Below are positions 46,737 through 59,353 of a DNA stretch of 64,000 nt, piece after piece; the first letter of the stretch is position 1, and every line of letters begins with the position of its first letter. The notes below the pieces were generated by a model. It did not search any database. It was not told where the DNA came from and saw only the letters and a list, made by a program, of their open reading frames with translations. The stretch spans positions 62,001-126,000 of the forward strand of contig NW_026570398.1 of assembly GCF_019649055.1 (NCBI RefSeq). Reading direction: 5' to 3'. A program made the translations under genes and the position numbers. This stretch comes from Paramacrobiotus metropolitanus. Its lineage: Eukaryota > Tardigrada > Eutardigrada > Parachela > Macrobiotidae.

Positions 46737-47020
46737 TCGTCTATACAATTAACGTATTTAAATAACTCTACTTGAATATCTTTTAATCGTGAGAACGGCA
46801 ACAAAGATTTTACAGTCAGAATGTGATGAGAAATGAGAAGCTTCAATGTTTACGGTGTCTTAACTAAAGAGAGTTTTACGTTGCAGTTTGTTTTTCGAAT
46901 CATGTGTTCCGTGTCAGCGCCGAAGCGGTTGCTATGATTAGATTGATATCCCGGTGGATGTTACGTCATCAGATCGTACACGTTGCGCTTACGCATCGAC
47001 TACATAGCACATAAACAAAA
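46737..47020. promoter_or_regulatory. Head-to-head spacer between BTB gene and protease P1
   Basis: Only about 284 bp separate the proposed start codons of two divergent genes, so a bidirectional promoter is likely. No TATA box or other motif was identified with confidence. Confidence 0.3.
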
Positions 47021-50000
47021 ATGATAGGTTTTGGTGCGAAATTGTCGATCGAGCATGTTCTTGTGGTATTCATTGCGTTTTTTCAGCTCCCGTTGGGTTT
47101 CACAGCCGCCGGTATCCCCACCGATTTTGCGGAGCAGATTACATTAAACACGGATGATCCATACGTGCTAAAATCCTATCAGTATCCTGCTACATTCCCA
47201 TCAAATACGAAGCATACGTATCAGATATCAGCTCCAGGAAAGGGAATTCGGGTAAGCAGAATGAAATTAAACTTTTGAGATCCTTCCAGTGTAGATTTTA
47301 GAGCCTACCTTTATACGAAATTTATATTTTGGCAGCGTTGCAGTATATGCATTCTTGGCGTTTGCATATACAAAAAAGGTTTCGTTTTTAGGTAAACAAA
47401 ATTGTATTAGTGTTTAGCTTACGTAGATTAGCTGTTAATCAGTTTCGCTTTTAATTACATTTTTAGTGGCGATTTTTTATAAGATGTGATATTATGGAGA
47501 TTCCCCTGCTTATGGTTACTCGTAACTCCTATTTCTGATTACATGAGTATAAGCTTACTGTACTTCTTGCGACTCATGCTTCCATTTATCTGGAGCTCTG
47601 CTTGTATCGAGAAATTCAGGTTATTTGTTTATTAATGACAGATCCGTTCGACGGAATTCTTGTTTGGTCAGCGCTCGATTCCGGCTGTGCAGGGACGGCC
47701 GATTGTGGACAGTGATCGGTGTCGAGGCGGGCGCGTCACGATATGGGATACCAAATGTAAGACACGGCACTACGCGGCAATCGCGCGCCCGCTCTACGCG
47801 CGTTTACGCAGCGTAAATCTTATCCGTTTATAAGAATTCTGTGTTGTATAGATCCTGCGTCACCCGTCAAACTCGCGTGTGGCACCGACACCTTCGATCT
47901 GCTCTCGGCCGGTGATGCCATAGTAAGGACTACAGTTACTGCTGTCAAATGATGCAGTCCTGGATAACGATATATATTTAGCTTGACTGACAGATCATCG
48001 AGCCGGTGGCGTCCGGTTCGGGCAGTAGTACGGTGGATCGATTTCAGATTGAGCTAACGCGTACGGTACATTTTGACGTCATCGCCTAGTACCATCGTGT
48101 AGCGTTGAATTGGGATTACATAATTTACATTTAGGCGTACCATGCGGAAGGGATGCCACCGTCCTGTGTCCATCCGACCAGCGAACCTGTATCATGAACG
48201 AACAGATTTGCGACGGTATGCGAAACACGGTTTTACTTGGACACTTTTACTGGCGAAACTGTCTTGTACATAATAATTATATTCGTTGCAAGAAAAGAAG
48301 CCACATTATCGCTATGCTGTATACGATGCCAGGTGTGCAACAGTGTCCTAAAGGCGAAGACGAAGTGTGCAGTATGGACTGCGGACGCCAGTCCGGTACC
48401 ATTTACGACAACGAAAACCTCCGCATCTTGGGCGGCAGCACGGTTATTCGTCACTTTTCCGCGCTTCGAAATGTTTAGTCTATTTAACGGTGTGTCTGTT
48501 TACAGACCAGCAGCGGCAGTTGGCCCTGGCATGTGTTCTCGATGCCGCCTCCCTGCGGCGGCTCTTTGGTATTCCACGCCGCTTCATTCGCTCGCACAAC
48601 TGGTTTAATCTGATGTCGTAGATTGCGCCACGATGGGTCCTTACCGCCGCGAGCTGTATGAGCAATTTTATCGGGTAGGTGACCGGTGGCGTGCGTAACG
48701 CACGCCTCGTCTTGACCATTCCGGGTGATTTAAAAACGGAAGCGGAACATCCTTCTAAAATTAAGTTATTTCAAAATGTTTGCGCAACTAAAGAAAATTA
48801 TTTTAAATCAGACGTTAATTTTTCAGAAACCAAACTTTATTTTGAAATTTGTATTTTCTGCTTGTTGCTTTTTCAGGTCAAGCGAGCAACTTGGGCAGAT
48901 ACCTGATAAATTTGAAATTTGACGCAGATCCTAGTTGATTGTGCTTTGCAGAAAAACCCAGCCGCTCTCGCTGTATCTCCAGCCGCATCACTGCGCCAGC
49001 GCGACGAATTTGAGTACCATCCCCCAAATTGCCGTACAACAGATCTTTACTCATCCGCTGTGGAAGACCACCTCCGACGCGACCTTCATGAACATCGCGC
49101 TCCTACTGTTAAAATCGGTTTGGCAGCTAATCAGCGCTCCTGACCCGCGGCTATTGCTGTGTTTCTTAATTGACTTATGGAACAGTTTACCCGAAAAACG
49201 GGCATTCTTCTGTACTCTTATTCAAGAAGGACATCAACATGCTAGACTAGTCAAGTCAGCCCTAATCCGTCGTATTATTTTACAGGATGTCCCGTCGTCC
49301 TCGGATATTCGGCCCATCTGTTTGCCGCGGCCCGATATGGCACCGAATATCGGTGAGACCTGCTACGCGGCTGGCTGCGGCGTCATCGACGGCGCTAACA
49401 ATGTGGCCAGCGATCTGTTGCAAGTGGGACTGACCGTCAACGATGGCCAGTGCACCGCGGATAAGATTTGCGCGGGGAAAGCCCGAAACGGAACGTACGT
49501 ATTTCATTTGTAACCGGCCAGCGTGCGTGATTGAATGGCGGGTGGTTGCAGTTGTTCGGGTGATACCGGCGGACCGCTGGTGTGCCAACGACCGGATGCG
49601 GCTGGTACGACTGCAATATCGCTGCAATATCGACTGTTATTGTGCTTTTCAGAATTAAGAACATTTAGAAAACACGTGGTGATTGAAATTTCGAAAACTT
49701 TTTATAAACCATGAAGAGCATTTATTAAATACTGTAAAAGAAAAATAAGATATTTGGCTGGAAATATGGATAAAAAAAAAATAATAAAAGAAGGCTTAAG
49801 AAAGTTCAAAAACATATATAAAATGCAAAACACAAAGGCAATTGAAAACGAATTAAAGTTTAACAAAAATCAATAAACAAATGAGCAGTACTAACAAATT
49901 AGGCAAATAAATTACTGTACATTATTTATCACGAGCAGTTTTATTAAAATAAAATTAAAAAATTAAATACAGGAAAGCGTGTCGGTACTGTTAAGTTTAG

Positions 50001-50491
50001 CAAAAATGCCTTGGGTGTTGTTGCATGTTAAGAAATCTACCATTTGCAGGTTTGAGCCAATGGTATCTGTTTGGCGTGACGGTGATACCTGCGGGAACGT
50101 AAGCACCAATTAGATGCGCATGCAGGCATGCATGTTTAGTAAACACGCTGTGTAGGAAGACGCCATAAATAATATTTATCGGATGATTTTATCCATCAAC
50201 AGAGACTGCGGCTCCACATACAGCAGCTTCTCCGCCGTGCAGATGTCCATGCGGTTCATCATGGAGACGCTGAATGCGCAGAACTTCCAGGGCTGGTTCC
50301 AGAATCGCACGGTGCCCAGACTGTCGCCCGATCAGCTGCCGGGTCCTGGGCCCAATCAGACCGGCGGGTGCGGTGACACAGCGCGAACGGATACACTGCA
50401 ACCGTGTAATGCCGGAACCCATAACAAAATAAAGGCGGGAGGCCCTGTTGACCTTTTGCTGTTCTCTGTTTTTACTCTTTTACTTTTTTAG
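47021..50491 (+). CDS. CUB-LDLa-S1 serine protease paralogue P1, predicted pseudoprotease
   Basis: Thirteen exons with consistent phases: 47021-47251, 47642-47756, 47852-47922, 47994-48060, 48135-48215, 48333-48442, 48506-48568, 48622-48674, 48952-49117, 49286-49494, 49552-49604, 50050-50098 and 50203-50491, coding 518 residues. There is a signal peptide and a CUB-like domain (ITLNTDDPYVLKSYQYPATF), then an LDLa module (CIMNEQICDG, CPKGEDEVC), an activation site (LR/ILGG) and an S1 fold (SWPWHV, CGGSL, ICLPRPD). All three catalytic positions are changed: TAAHC is TAASC, the Asp position reads NIALLLL, and GDSGGP is GDTGGP. The C-terminus has FQGWFQNRTVP and a hydrophobic end (LLLFSVFTLLLF) suggesting a GPI anchor. 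It probably acts as a binding or regulatory protein on the cell surface. Confidence 0.85.
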
Positions 50492-50873
50492 TGGGTATGA
50501 AAATGTAGTGGACTGCTTTGCAGTTACTTGGTTGTTGGACTGTTTACGACAGTGTCACCCTTTGTTTTACCCAACGCATGCCTTTTTTACGGAACCGCCC
50601 AGATGTAGCGGCAAATTGGCAACGACATAATTCCCTTATCATAGACAGTATTAGAAAATAAAGAAATCAAAATTAGTAAAGAAATTCTCCATCAAACTGA
50701 AAGATTTACAATCAATCTGAAAAGTCGAAATACCGGTACAGTCAAAAAATTTGGAAAGTAGCAAAACATTCACTATATAATTACACAAAAGGAATTAATA
50801 GAAGAGAAAGTAAGAAAAGCGATTGAAATATCCATAAAACAGTAAGAAAAGGGCGCGGAGCAGCACAAATGAT
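50492..50873. terminator. Tail-to-tail spacer of P1 and calcineurin A, with AATAAA
   Basis: This 382-bp spacer holds the 3' ends of two convergent genes. AATAAA at 50657-50662 on the plus strand can serve P1. Confidence 0.4.
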
Positions 50874-53800
50874 TCATCTAGCCTTGGCCTTGGCGGATCC
50901 GGGATGCACAGCGCTGGATGGCGAGGATTTCGGCCGGGACTCGGCCGGCGCGACCGGTGCCGTGGCAGACATCTTGCCAGCGGCATTATTCGGCGGGTTG
51001 GTGGGCTTGGACGGCGGCGGGCCCGGCATCCGTTCGTTGATGCGATCCAGCGCTTTAGCTTGCTTAAACGACTTGCCGCCCTGGACTCCGTTGAGTGCTG
51101 TAAAAAACCAGCCAATCACTGATTCAATATGTGTACGGTACTACCGTGTATCGGAATGAAATTTAACATTTGCTGTGAAAAGTATGACGCAGACTGTGCA
51201 TGTATCACATGCAGGGTTTAATTTTGACTGCTTTTCATAACGGGTCTCGTGTTTACGCAGCATGCTAATCTACGAATATTTTCTAAAGGCAATGCAGCAG
51301 TTTACGGCCCACTGGATTTGCATCGCTAGAATGACAAATGGCAAACCTTGCAAAAGAGTATCCCGGCCGCCTGCCAAGGCGCCTACAGGAAGCGATCCAG
51401 TTCCAGTTAGGCCTTTTAATCGGCTGACATACTCTTCTTCCACTCTGCACAACGCGTTACTTGTCAGTTGTGACCTCAAAATCAATGCGCAGCCGAATCA
51501 GCACGTACCGCAATATTTCGTAGAAGCGCATCAGTCGCGCCACTGCCAGAATCTTGGTACGGATCATCTGGCGCTGCTCCAGCGGAACGCGGGTAGGAGA
51601 TCGCGCGGGACGCTCCTTCTGCAAGCGCTCTGTTCGAAAAACATGTCAAGTAACATAATTTTTGCAATATTACTCGTATTTAGCACAACACTTTCTTGGT
51701 CTTATGTGACTTTACCTTTTAAAGTCCGGTATTCATTCATTACTGCAAAGAGACCTGCAGTGTTTTAGGTAAATGTGACGTGTGTAGTACAAAGAAGCGA
51801 GCGTGCGGCGTCACTTTTGCTGCTTTAAAAAAATCACTGGCAATGTGCTTACCTCGATTATATGACACCCCTTCCCCAACAACGGAAGCTCTACGAGGCG
51901 CTTCTTCCTGCAGCTCTTCATCGCTGCACACGCTGAGAAGAGCCAGCAGCAAATCGGTGACTACAAGCAGTTTTATCAGGCTACTTACCATTATTTCAGT
52001 TAAACTCTATAAAACTGTGATTTTTCTCAATGATAGTCGACATTCTGTACCTTTCTCGGCAACAAACGGAAATGACCATACAAAAACATCCATGAAATTA
52101 GGCAGCCAATACGGATGTTCCTGATTCTTGAACTGGCGTATATTCATCTTGCCCTGTTCGTACTTGAGAATGGCCGCTAAAAGCCCGCAAGTTTTGGTTA
52201 TTTTTGATCATAATCAAATGCCAACATTCCATTAGCCTACAGTATCACGTGGTACCTTTATTTTGGTAGACATCCAGATAATTCGGCGCCGAGAAGACCG
52301 TGATCAACGCCGGGAACCCAGTGGCTTTATTCTCCTTGTACATCTTATAGCCCATATCTTGAACTTCATGTGCACGGATAACCGACAACAAATTATTCCG
52401 GTTGAGGAAGTCGCAGACCGCGGGATACGTGTAATAATACGAGCAGCCGCGGGTGGAGTTGTGCGTGAAGAAGTCGTTGGTCTTCTCGTTGCCAAAATCC
52501 GTGTTGGGATCCGCCCAGATCAGATCGCACAGCGGCCCGTGGGCCGGCGGCTCGCGGAAGCGGTCTATCTACAAAATTATCTGTGAACTAACGCATTAAT
52601 TCAGCGGCAAAACGTCTAACAAACGCATAACAAAAATACACCCACACAAAACTTTTTAAAACTCAAAAACTAAAGTACTTAAAAATAATAAAAAATAATT
52701 GAAGAAAGCCTTTGAAAAAGTTATTCGAAGCAACTACAGTACTTACTTAATGCTAAAAACAAACATTCAACAGAAAAAAGCATGCAGAAGACATTAGTGT
52801 TAAAATCGTATAATTAGTAAACTCCAAAATAAATCATTACTGCAGATTTGAAATACAGTAACTAAGTGAAAAACAACAACGTTAGCTTGAAAATGATGAG
52901 AAGAATTCTCAGTTATAAAATCATTGACGTTCTGTGTATATGATCGTGACCTTTTAAAAAGTTTTGAATGTGCTGACACGAATTTGGAGCAATCTGAAAT
53001 TGTTTGTATTTTGAACATCAAACAGCCTGTTTTTAGGGAATGCATACCTTTAGAACGTCGCTCAACACTTGTACTTCCGGTGAGATTCCGCCGTGAACAC
53101 AGAAGAACTGTCCGTTCAGCAGCGCAGCCAACGGCAGGCAATCAAAGGCTTCCATGCACACTTTGTAAAAATGCTCGGAATACTTGACGGAACATTCGGC
53201 CTTGAAAGTGAAATGCTCCGTTAGATGCCGGCACTCATGATTGCCGCGTAGCATGTACAACGTGTTAGGATGGTGGATTTTCTGCGCCATCAAATACAGA
53301 ACGCACTACAATAACATCAAATAAAAATAAAGTCTCAATCACTGTGCGGAAGAAAGATTATGTCGCAGCACCGCAAACGAACTTCGACGGCAAAATACCC
53401 ACGGTCGACGTAATCACCGAGGAAGAGATAGCGCTGTGTATCCGGATTCCCGCCCACTTCAAACAACTTGATCAGGTCGAAGAATTGGCCGTGTACATCA
53501 CCGCATACCGCAATCGCTGAAAAATAAAGTTTATACATTTTTGCATAATTATAAGAAGTTCTAATACATTATATGTTTGGTTTTTTTAGTAAAAAAAATT
53601 AAAACTTAGGTAGAATTAAAATGTAGATGCATCTTTCCGAGCGCTTAACCACGCAGCATGATTTATGAGAGCAAATATCACAAAATATAATTCGGAAGAA
53701 ACGTGGACATACTGGCCATGGGCGCCGTAATTTCTATGATGTTCGGTTCTTTCTTTAATATGGCCGCTCCTTCCTGGATAACTTTGACTGCTGCTTCCTC

Positions 53801-54337
53801 TTCCAGGCGTCCTTCGCGGGACATATGCTCCAGTAACAACGGCAACCGCGGGCGACTGGTCGCTGGATCGTACACATCTTGTACTGTCAGCCGATAGGCG
53901 GGCGGCATTGGCAGAGCTGCAAAGAAGTGATATTCATTAACTGCCAACATTACGGTAAATTATTAATTTATGTATATACAAAATTACAAACCCAGCTAAA
54001 GATAAAAACATTACTAAGACTACGGACTACGGAGTAAAATAATCTCTGGCAAACGCATTACAGTAATACAGTGGGAGAGTAATTTGTTTCCAAGCTTTTA
54101 CTTCGATTTAAATCCCACCTGCACTTTGAAAACAAGACTTCGCAAATTTTTATTCCGCATAACAATAACAATAAAATAACAGGAACGTATTCAGGAACAA
54201 TAAAAATACCTTTTAGCAGAGAATGTAAAAATAGACTGGTCTGTAGTTCGTATGGGCAAGACGCACCTACTCTTGATTACGCGGTCCATGGTATAATTTT
54301 TCCATTGAGCCGGCGATATAGCAGGCAGGGAGTTCAT
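50874..54337 (-). CDS. Calcineurin A, catalytic subunit of protein phosphatase 2B
   Basis: Ten exons: 54271-54337, 53713-53916, 53383-53516, 53048-53305, 52256-52568, 52051-52176, 51853-51960, 51509-51629, 51347-51444 and 50874-51097, coding 550 residues with no frame break. The metallophosphatase motifs are intact: [37 protein letters not shown] and [12 protein letters not shown]. The calcineurin B binding helix region ([18 protein letters not shown]), calmodulin-binding segment ([18 protein letters not shown]) and autoinhibitory segment ([15 protein letters not shown]) are all present in the usual order. The Pro/Ala/Ser-rich end is lineage-specific. It dephosphorylates Ser/Thr substrates in response to calcium and calmodulin. 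The ATG at 54337 (MNSLPAIS) is chosen because an acceptor lies just upstream and family N-termini have this length; a 5' UTR intron is likely. Confidence 0.96.
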
Positions 54338-55153
54338 GTTCGGTCGAGCAGGCCCGGCCGACTGCAGGGACAGTAATTCCTCCAAATGACAAATCAGTGA
54401 CAAACCAATTAAACTGAAAATAATCAGTGGCACTTTAGTACTGCATTATTATTGGTGATCAAACGTGTAATGTAATCCATTCCCAAGCTGCGACGCATGA
54501 ATCGACTCGCTAAAATTCTGCAGTATTGAAAGTATTTGGAGGCATCATTCGATTGGTTTAGATCAGGTGCAATATGAAGAAGAAGGGTTGGATGACATTC
54601 ACAAAAGCAGTGGTCATTTTGTGCTGCTAAAGTCAAAACCATCAGTTAAGCCCATATGCTTATATCAACGGGGTCCTTGAGGGGTTCCGCAACGCTGCAT
54701 ATCCATGTTGCCAAGGCAATCCAGTTCCAGACAGCTACTTCTCTATACTACGCTGTCATAACTTATTTTCGTGTAAATGCCTGTTTCATGAAGTACGCAC
54801 CTTACTGCATGTATGTATTCGTATTATTCCACTCCACTCTCACAGTGTATACGTACTGATTGCACTGCATTAAAACTGCAATGTCTTTTATTCACCAAAA
54901 TAATTGTGAGCAAATTGTTAATAATATTGTCCAACGGATCAGCATTAAATCGCAACTCGCACCAACTGATTTTTTATAGAGTAGCCAAGATATACCGGAA
55001 ACGGGCACTCTCATACATCAGTTTCAATAACCTGGTATTGTGATAACGCTGCAGCCTCGCTGCAGTGGAAAAAAAACAATAAAGCACAAAAGATATGTAT
55101 GCGCATTAAAATGAGCGCCGAATATTCAAGCTGCTTAGACACATCAGTGATGG

Positions 55154-58100
55154 TTATAGCGCCGCTATTTTCCCAGCGTACAACAGGCAAACTAATGGAC
55201 TCAACCATGGTCGGTCGCCGGATGCTGGTAACATCTCGGTGCGTACCGGTACGGGCAGAGGCGGCACATCCGGCGGCGACACTCGGCTGTCGTGCTGCGT
55301 ACCGCTCAGTACCGGCACCGTGCGATTCTCCAGCCAGCCTTTGGAGCCTTGCGAGTACACCGTCTCCATGACGAACGACATGGTTGCTTGCAGCCCCCCG
55401 GAGCCGCCGGGCGTGGTGCCGCATGCCGTGTAATGACAGTTTTCGCGTTCGTTAGATGGAAAAATTCATGCAGTATCTCGAAAGTTTTCAGTCACTTTAG
55501 TACAGATCTGTATACTGTAAACCGGTCAACCGTATATCTGGTACAATGCTTGTATGTTGTTACTATAATGCAGAACGAAGTTTTCAGATATGGTTAGTGT
55601 GACTTTTAAAACTACAATCGTACAATAAAGCAATAGGAATTATGCAGCACACAAACAAGTTTTCATAAAAAAAAATAAATAGCCGCAACTGTGGTCTGCT
55701 GTGACCATAAACGACGTTTACTGGAACATAAGGTGGCCAAAATACGGAGAAAATTTTAATAACGTGGTAAGTTCTCACCCGATAATAAACGAGGCAGCTC
55801 CAAAGAGGACCCACTGACTGACGCCTGAATTCAGTACTTCTATACATTACATACAAAAATTTGTATTCACTGGATTGTCACTGTACCGTGGCTCTCTTTC
55901 CGGCATGCCAGTGGCCCACCGCTGTCTCCGGGACATCTGCAACCCGAGGTGAGTGGTCAATATGATTTGCCAATTTACCGCCCAATCAAGTATTATAATT
56001 ATGCTACCGCAACAGTTACGAGGTGGTTAGAACTGTCAGTTCTAAAAACGCTGCAAGGTCACGAATAAGCTACATACAAAGTATAACTTTGTATGTAGCC
56101 TATTCGTGACCTTGCATCTTACCTCATTCGAAGCGCTAATAAGCACTTCGAGTTGCGATGCTTTAAGGGATTTGGCCCGGTACATAGCACCAAATTCATG
56201 TACATCCACGGGAACTTTCGCTGTCGCGCACTTCCAAACACTTTTCTGCATTGCTTTATGGTACTTTTTAGGCAAAAGAATTGTATACGTAGTTGTGAAA
56301 TCCGTTTGCGCGCGCAACATCCGGTTGCGGAGTTATGAGGGTAACAAAATTCCAAAAAGTTTAAATGCATTCAGGTGTACCAAAAGTCTCATTATGGACC
56401 GATCCCTTTGAAATTTTGCACTTAAATGCACATAACCATGAAGACTGTTTTGGTACGGATCCAGATTTGCACGATTGGTTTTTAAATTTTAAAATGAATT
56501 TCAAAAATTTTAAAATTCATTTTAAAATTCGAAAAAAATCGTAGAAGTCTGGATCCGTACCAAAACAGTCTTCATGGTTATGTGCATTTAAGTGCAAAAT
56601 TTCAAAGGGATCGGTCCATAATGAGACTTTTGGTACACCTGAATGCATTTAAACTTTTTGGGATTTTGTTACCCTCATAACTCCGCAACCGGATGTTGCG
56701 CGCGCAAACGGATTTCACAACTACGTATACAATTCCTTTGGCTACAAAATACCATAAAGCAATGCACAAACGTGTTTGAGAATGCGCGACAACGAAAGTT
56801 CCCGTCAATGTACATGAATTTGGTGCTATGTACCGGGCCAAATTTAATACTGTTGTAATTTATTAAGAATTTAATACTGTTGTAATTTAATACTGTTGTA
56901 ATTTAATAGAGCACTGTTGTAATTTAATAAGAAGAGTGTTCCGACGGCGGTACAACACAGTATTTACGCACATGCTCTTCCCGGTGTTGTTTTCGCCCTT
57001 AGCCTGCCCGGCACACACCCAACCCGGTTCCGGCCGGAAAGGGCACGTTGTCGCGTTGCGAATCGGCGAGGCTAACTGCAGCAGTTCCGGCGGTGCGCCA
57101 CCCGGCTCCGTCCGCCCGCATCCGGCGGCGTAGCACACTTCTCCTTCATTTAGTACCATATCGGGTCGTGGTAGACAGATCGGCTGCACCCCGTTCGGCG
57201 AAAAGGAGATATCCTATAACAGCGTAAGCTGACCTCTCTGGATTTGTGTACAACTGGCAAAAATCTTCCTTAATATCTTTCAGCATTCGCTGCAATCGCT
57301 CACAGATCCATGCTGTTCATTAAATTTTGCATACGCACATACCGTGAATAATAGGAGTAAAGCAACGTCGATGGACTTATGAATAAAGACCTTCTGGACC
57401 GCAATGGACGTAGCGTCCGGTTGTCCTCCGCACTTATGCGGCATAAAGGTCACCGATGCCACCATGTTCTTTCCTATGCTACAAAACGATGCCGTGTACA
57501 GAACATCAACGAAATTCAATGTCAAATGAAGCTAAGCAATGCGATGATACTCAATAAAGCAGTCAATACGTTAGTCATCCAAATTTTACGAGATCACGCA
57601 CGCCATGATTTCCGCGCGATCCCGTACAAAACCGTTAATACAGTGCGCCGCCGTCTCAATCCACCGGGGAGCCACCTACATCAGTATCTTCTGTTCTGCA
57701 GTATTCAGCACATCTTCGGTACTTGGCGTTCAACATACCACGGAGCCTCCGCATGACGCAAAAATGGATTCATTCCCGTACGGACCGCTGAGAAGCTGCA
57801 CATGCCACGGCCAGCTGTTGTTCCTGACCTATTTTAGGCGAAAACCGAGCGGCCTGTGGCACCGTTTCCACTGAGCAATATTTTGAAAAATATTTCAATT
57901 ATATCAAACATTTTAAGAGAGATCGTACCGGCGTGCCGCCGAAGATACGGAGGTTCTCACTCGCATCGATCATGCCGGTGTGATAACCGCAATCCATCGT
58001 GCAGATCTCATCTTCACCGTCTGGACACTGTTTTACACCTGTGACAAACGTCACTTCAAAGCAGTGACAAATAATTAATAATTTACTGTAGTAAATGGAT

Positions 58101-59008
58101 TTCCAGCACATTTTACGTATTTTGCAAAATCATTCCAGTACCTTCTTAATTTCAGTTAAATACCTGTACAGTTCTACAGTACCATCACAAATTTGCTCCA
58201 GTGTGATGCACGTCCGATTGGCTTTATCTGAAGGACACAATATGGTGGCGGCGCGACCACACGAGACTCCTATGACGAGCTACACATCCAATTTAAAACA
58301 AAATACACGATAAATGTAGCGAAAACAAACTTCCATACGGATGAGCTCCAGCTGGAACTGATTCAACGTAGCGGAATTGTGCCCGATAATCGGTTCGATG
58401 ATCTGCAATACATCAAATCCAGTCAGTGCAAATGCAAAAAAACCTGGCTTATTTGCCGGAGGCTCACAATTGTGTCACCATACGAGCGTATTTCAAATGG
58501 GTCTTTCCCGCAGGCGAACTTAATTGGTGCGGCGGGAACTGCAAAATCCTGTCGTCCGAATTCCACTCTACAGTCTACAATTTAATGTTGCGGAATCTCT
58601 TACACTTTGTATCCCAAATATTGACGCGTTCCCCGGTGCAGCCCTCATTGTACGCCGTGGACGAGGTGCGCGTGCCAAATGTAAAATTCACGGAGCGCAA
58701 CTAAAAAACGTATTTTACCTACGCTTACCAACATGGGAATGCGTACAACCCTACAGTGCAGCAGGCATAAAGCTATGTGCCACCTGAATCGCTTGGTCCG
58801 GCGCTGTAATCTGGTATGTGTACGTTGTGCCCTCGGGGAATGCTGCGGGATACTGTAAGGACTTCAACCGATATGGAACCTCTGGATTGAGGGTAATCCG
58901 TTCGGAAATGGTTGTGGGAATTGCGTCCACCCAAACCTGGCAAAGTGATGCGCAAAACAGGAATATTACAGATATCGGCTTGACACTGCTGTTTAATAAG
59001 TACGACAT
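55154..59008 (-). CDS. CUB-LDLa-S1 serine protease paralogue P2, intact catalytic triad
   Basis: Thirteen exons: 58784-59008, 58604-58700, 58468-58538, 58339-58402, 58183-58269, 57929-58038, 57739-57828, 57590-57675, 57343-57478, 56972-57213, 55887-55936, 55779-55824 and 55154-55427, coding 525 residues. The order is signal peptide, CUB (ITLNPEVPYRLKSLQYPAAF), LDLa (CITLEQICDG, CPDGEDEIC), activation site LR/IFGG and S1 domain. The triad is complete: TAAHC, SIDVALLLL and CPGDSGGPLACRK. The residue two before that Cys is Ser, as in chymotrypsin-type specificity pockets. A hydrophobic end (LSPLVCLLYAGKIAAL) suggests GPI anchoring. The acceptor of the last exon has no AG at the aligned position (reads TTACAC), which is odd. 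Intron 10 holds a large foldback element. It is head-to-head with P3. Confidence 0.85.
56052..56116. repeat. Near-perfect 65-bp hairpin in P2 intron 10
   Basis: TGCAAGGTCACGAATAAGCT and its complement form arms of about 31 bp, with a 3-nt loop (ATA). It sits about 55 bp left of the larger inverted repeat. Confidence 0.85.
56171..56842. mobile_element. 672-bp foldback element in P2 intron 10
   Basis: Two arms of about 320 bp run from TTTGGCCCGGTACATAGCAC to its complement, meeting in an AT-rich centre near 56507. Arm identity is high, with scattered mismatches. No target duplication is certain, and no protein is encoded. The right side is followed at once by tandem copies of TTTAATACTGTTGTAA (about 56843-56930, four degenerate units). 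Confidence 0.8.
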
Positions 59009-59353
59009 GATTGAACCACTAGTGTGACGTTAATATTTGCAGAGTTATTATCATGCTGCTGAACTGAGTCATCACCACCAATATTAAGGAGGAAGCTATT
59101 ATTCATTCTGACGTGCTGTAATTAATATTGCAACTAAGAGATTACTTACTGTAGTAGTTCAATAACCAAAACAGTAACTGTTACGCGTAATACGTAGTAC
59201 TTTTACCACGCACTGATCGAACTTGCTACGATGAGCAACTTTATCCGTAAGTGTTAAAAGCTCCCACGTTGCTACGAAGGAGCGTACTAAGTTGAACTGT
59301 ATCCATTTACTTATGCTGGTTAATTACACTTTACGAACATTAACCACGGCGAA
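59009..59353. promoter_or_regulatory. 345-bp spacer between head-to-head proteases P2 and P3
   Basis: The start codons of the two paralogues diverge across 345 bp. Both promoters must be here unless distant 5' UTR exons exist. No specific motif is claimed. Confidence 0.4.
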
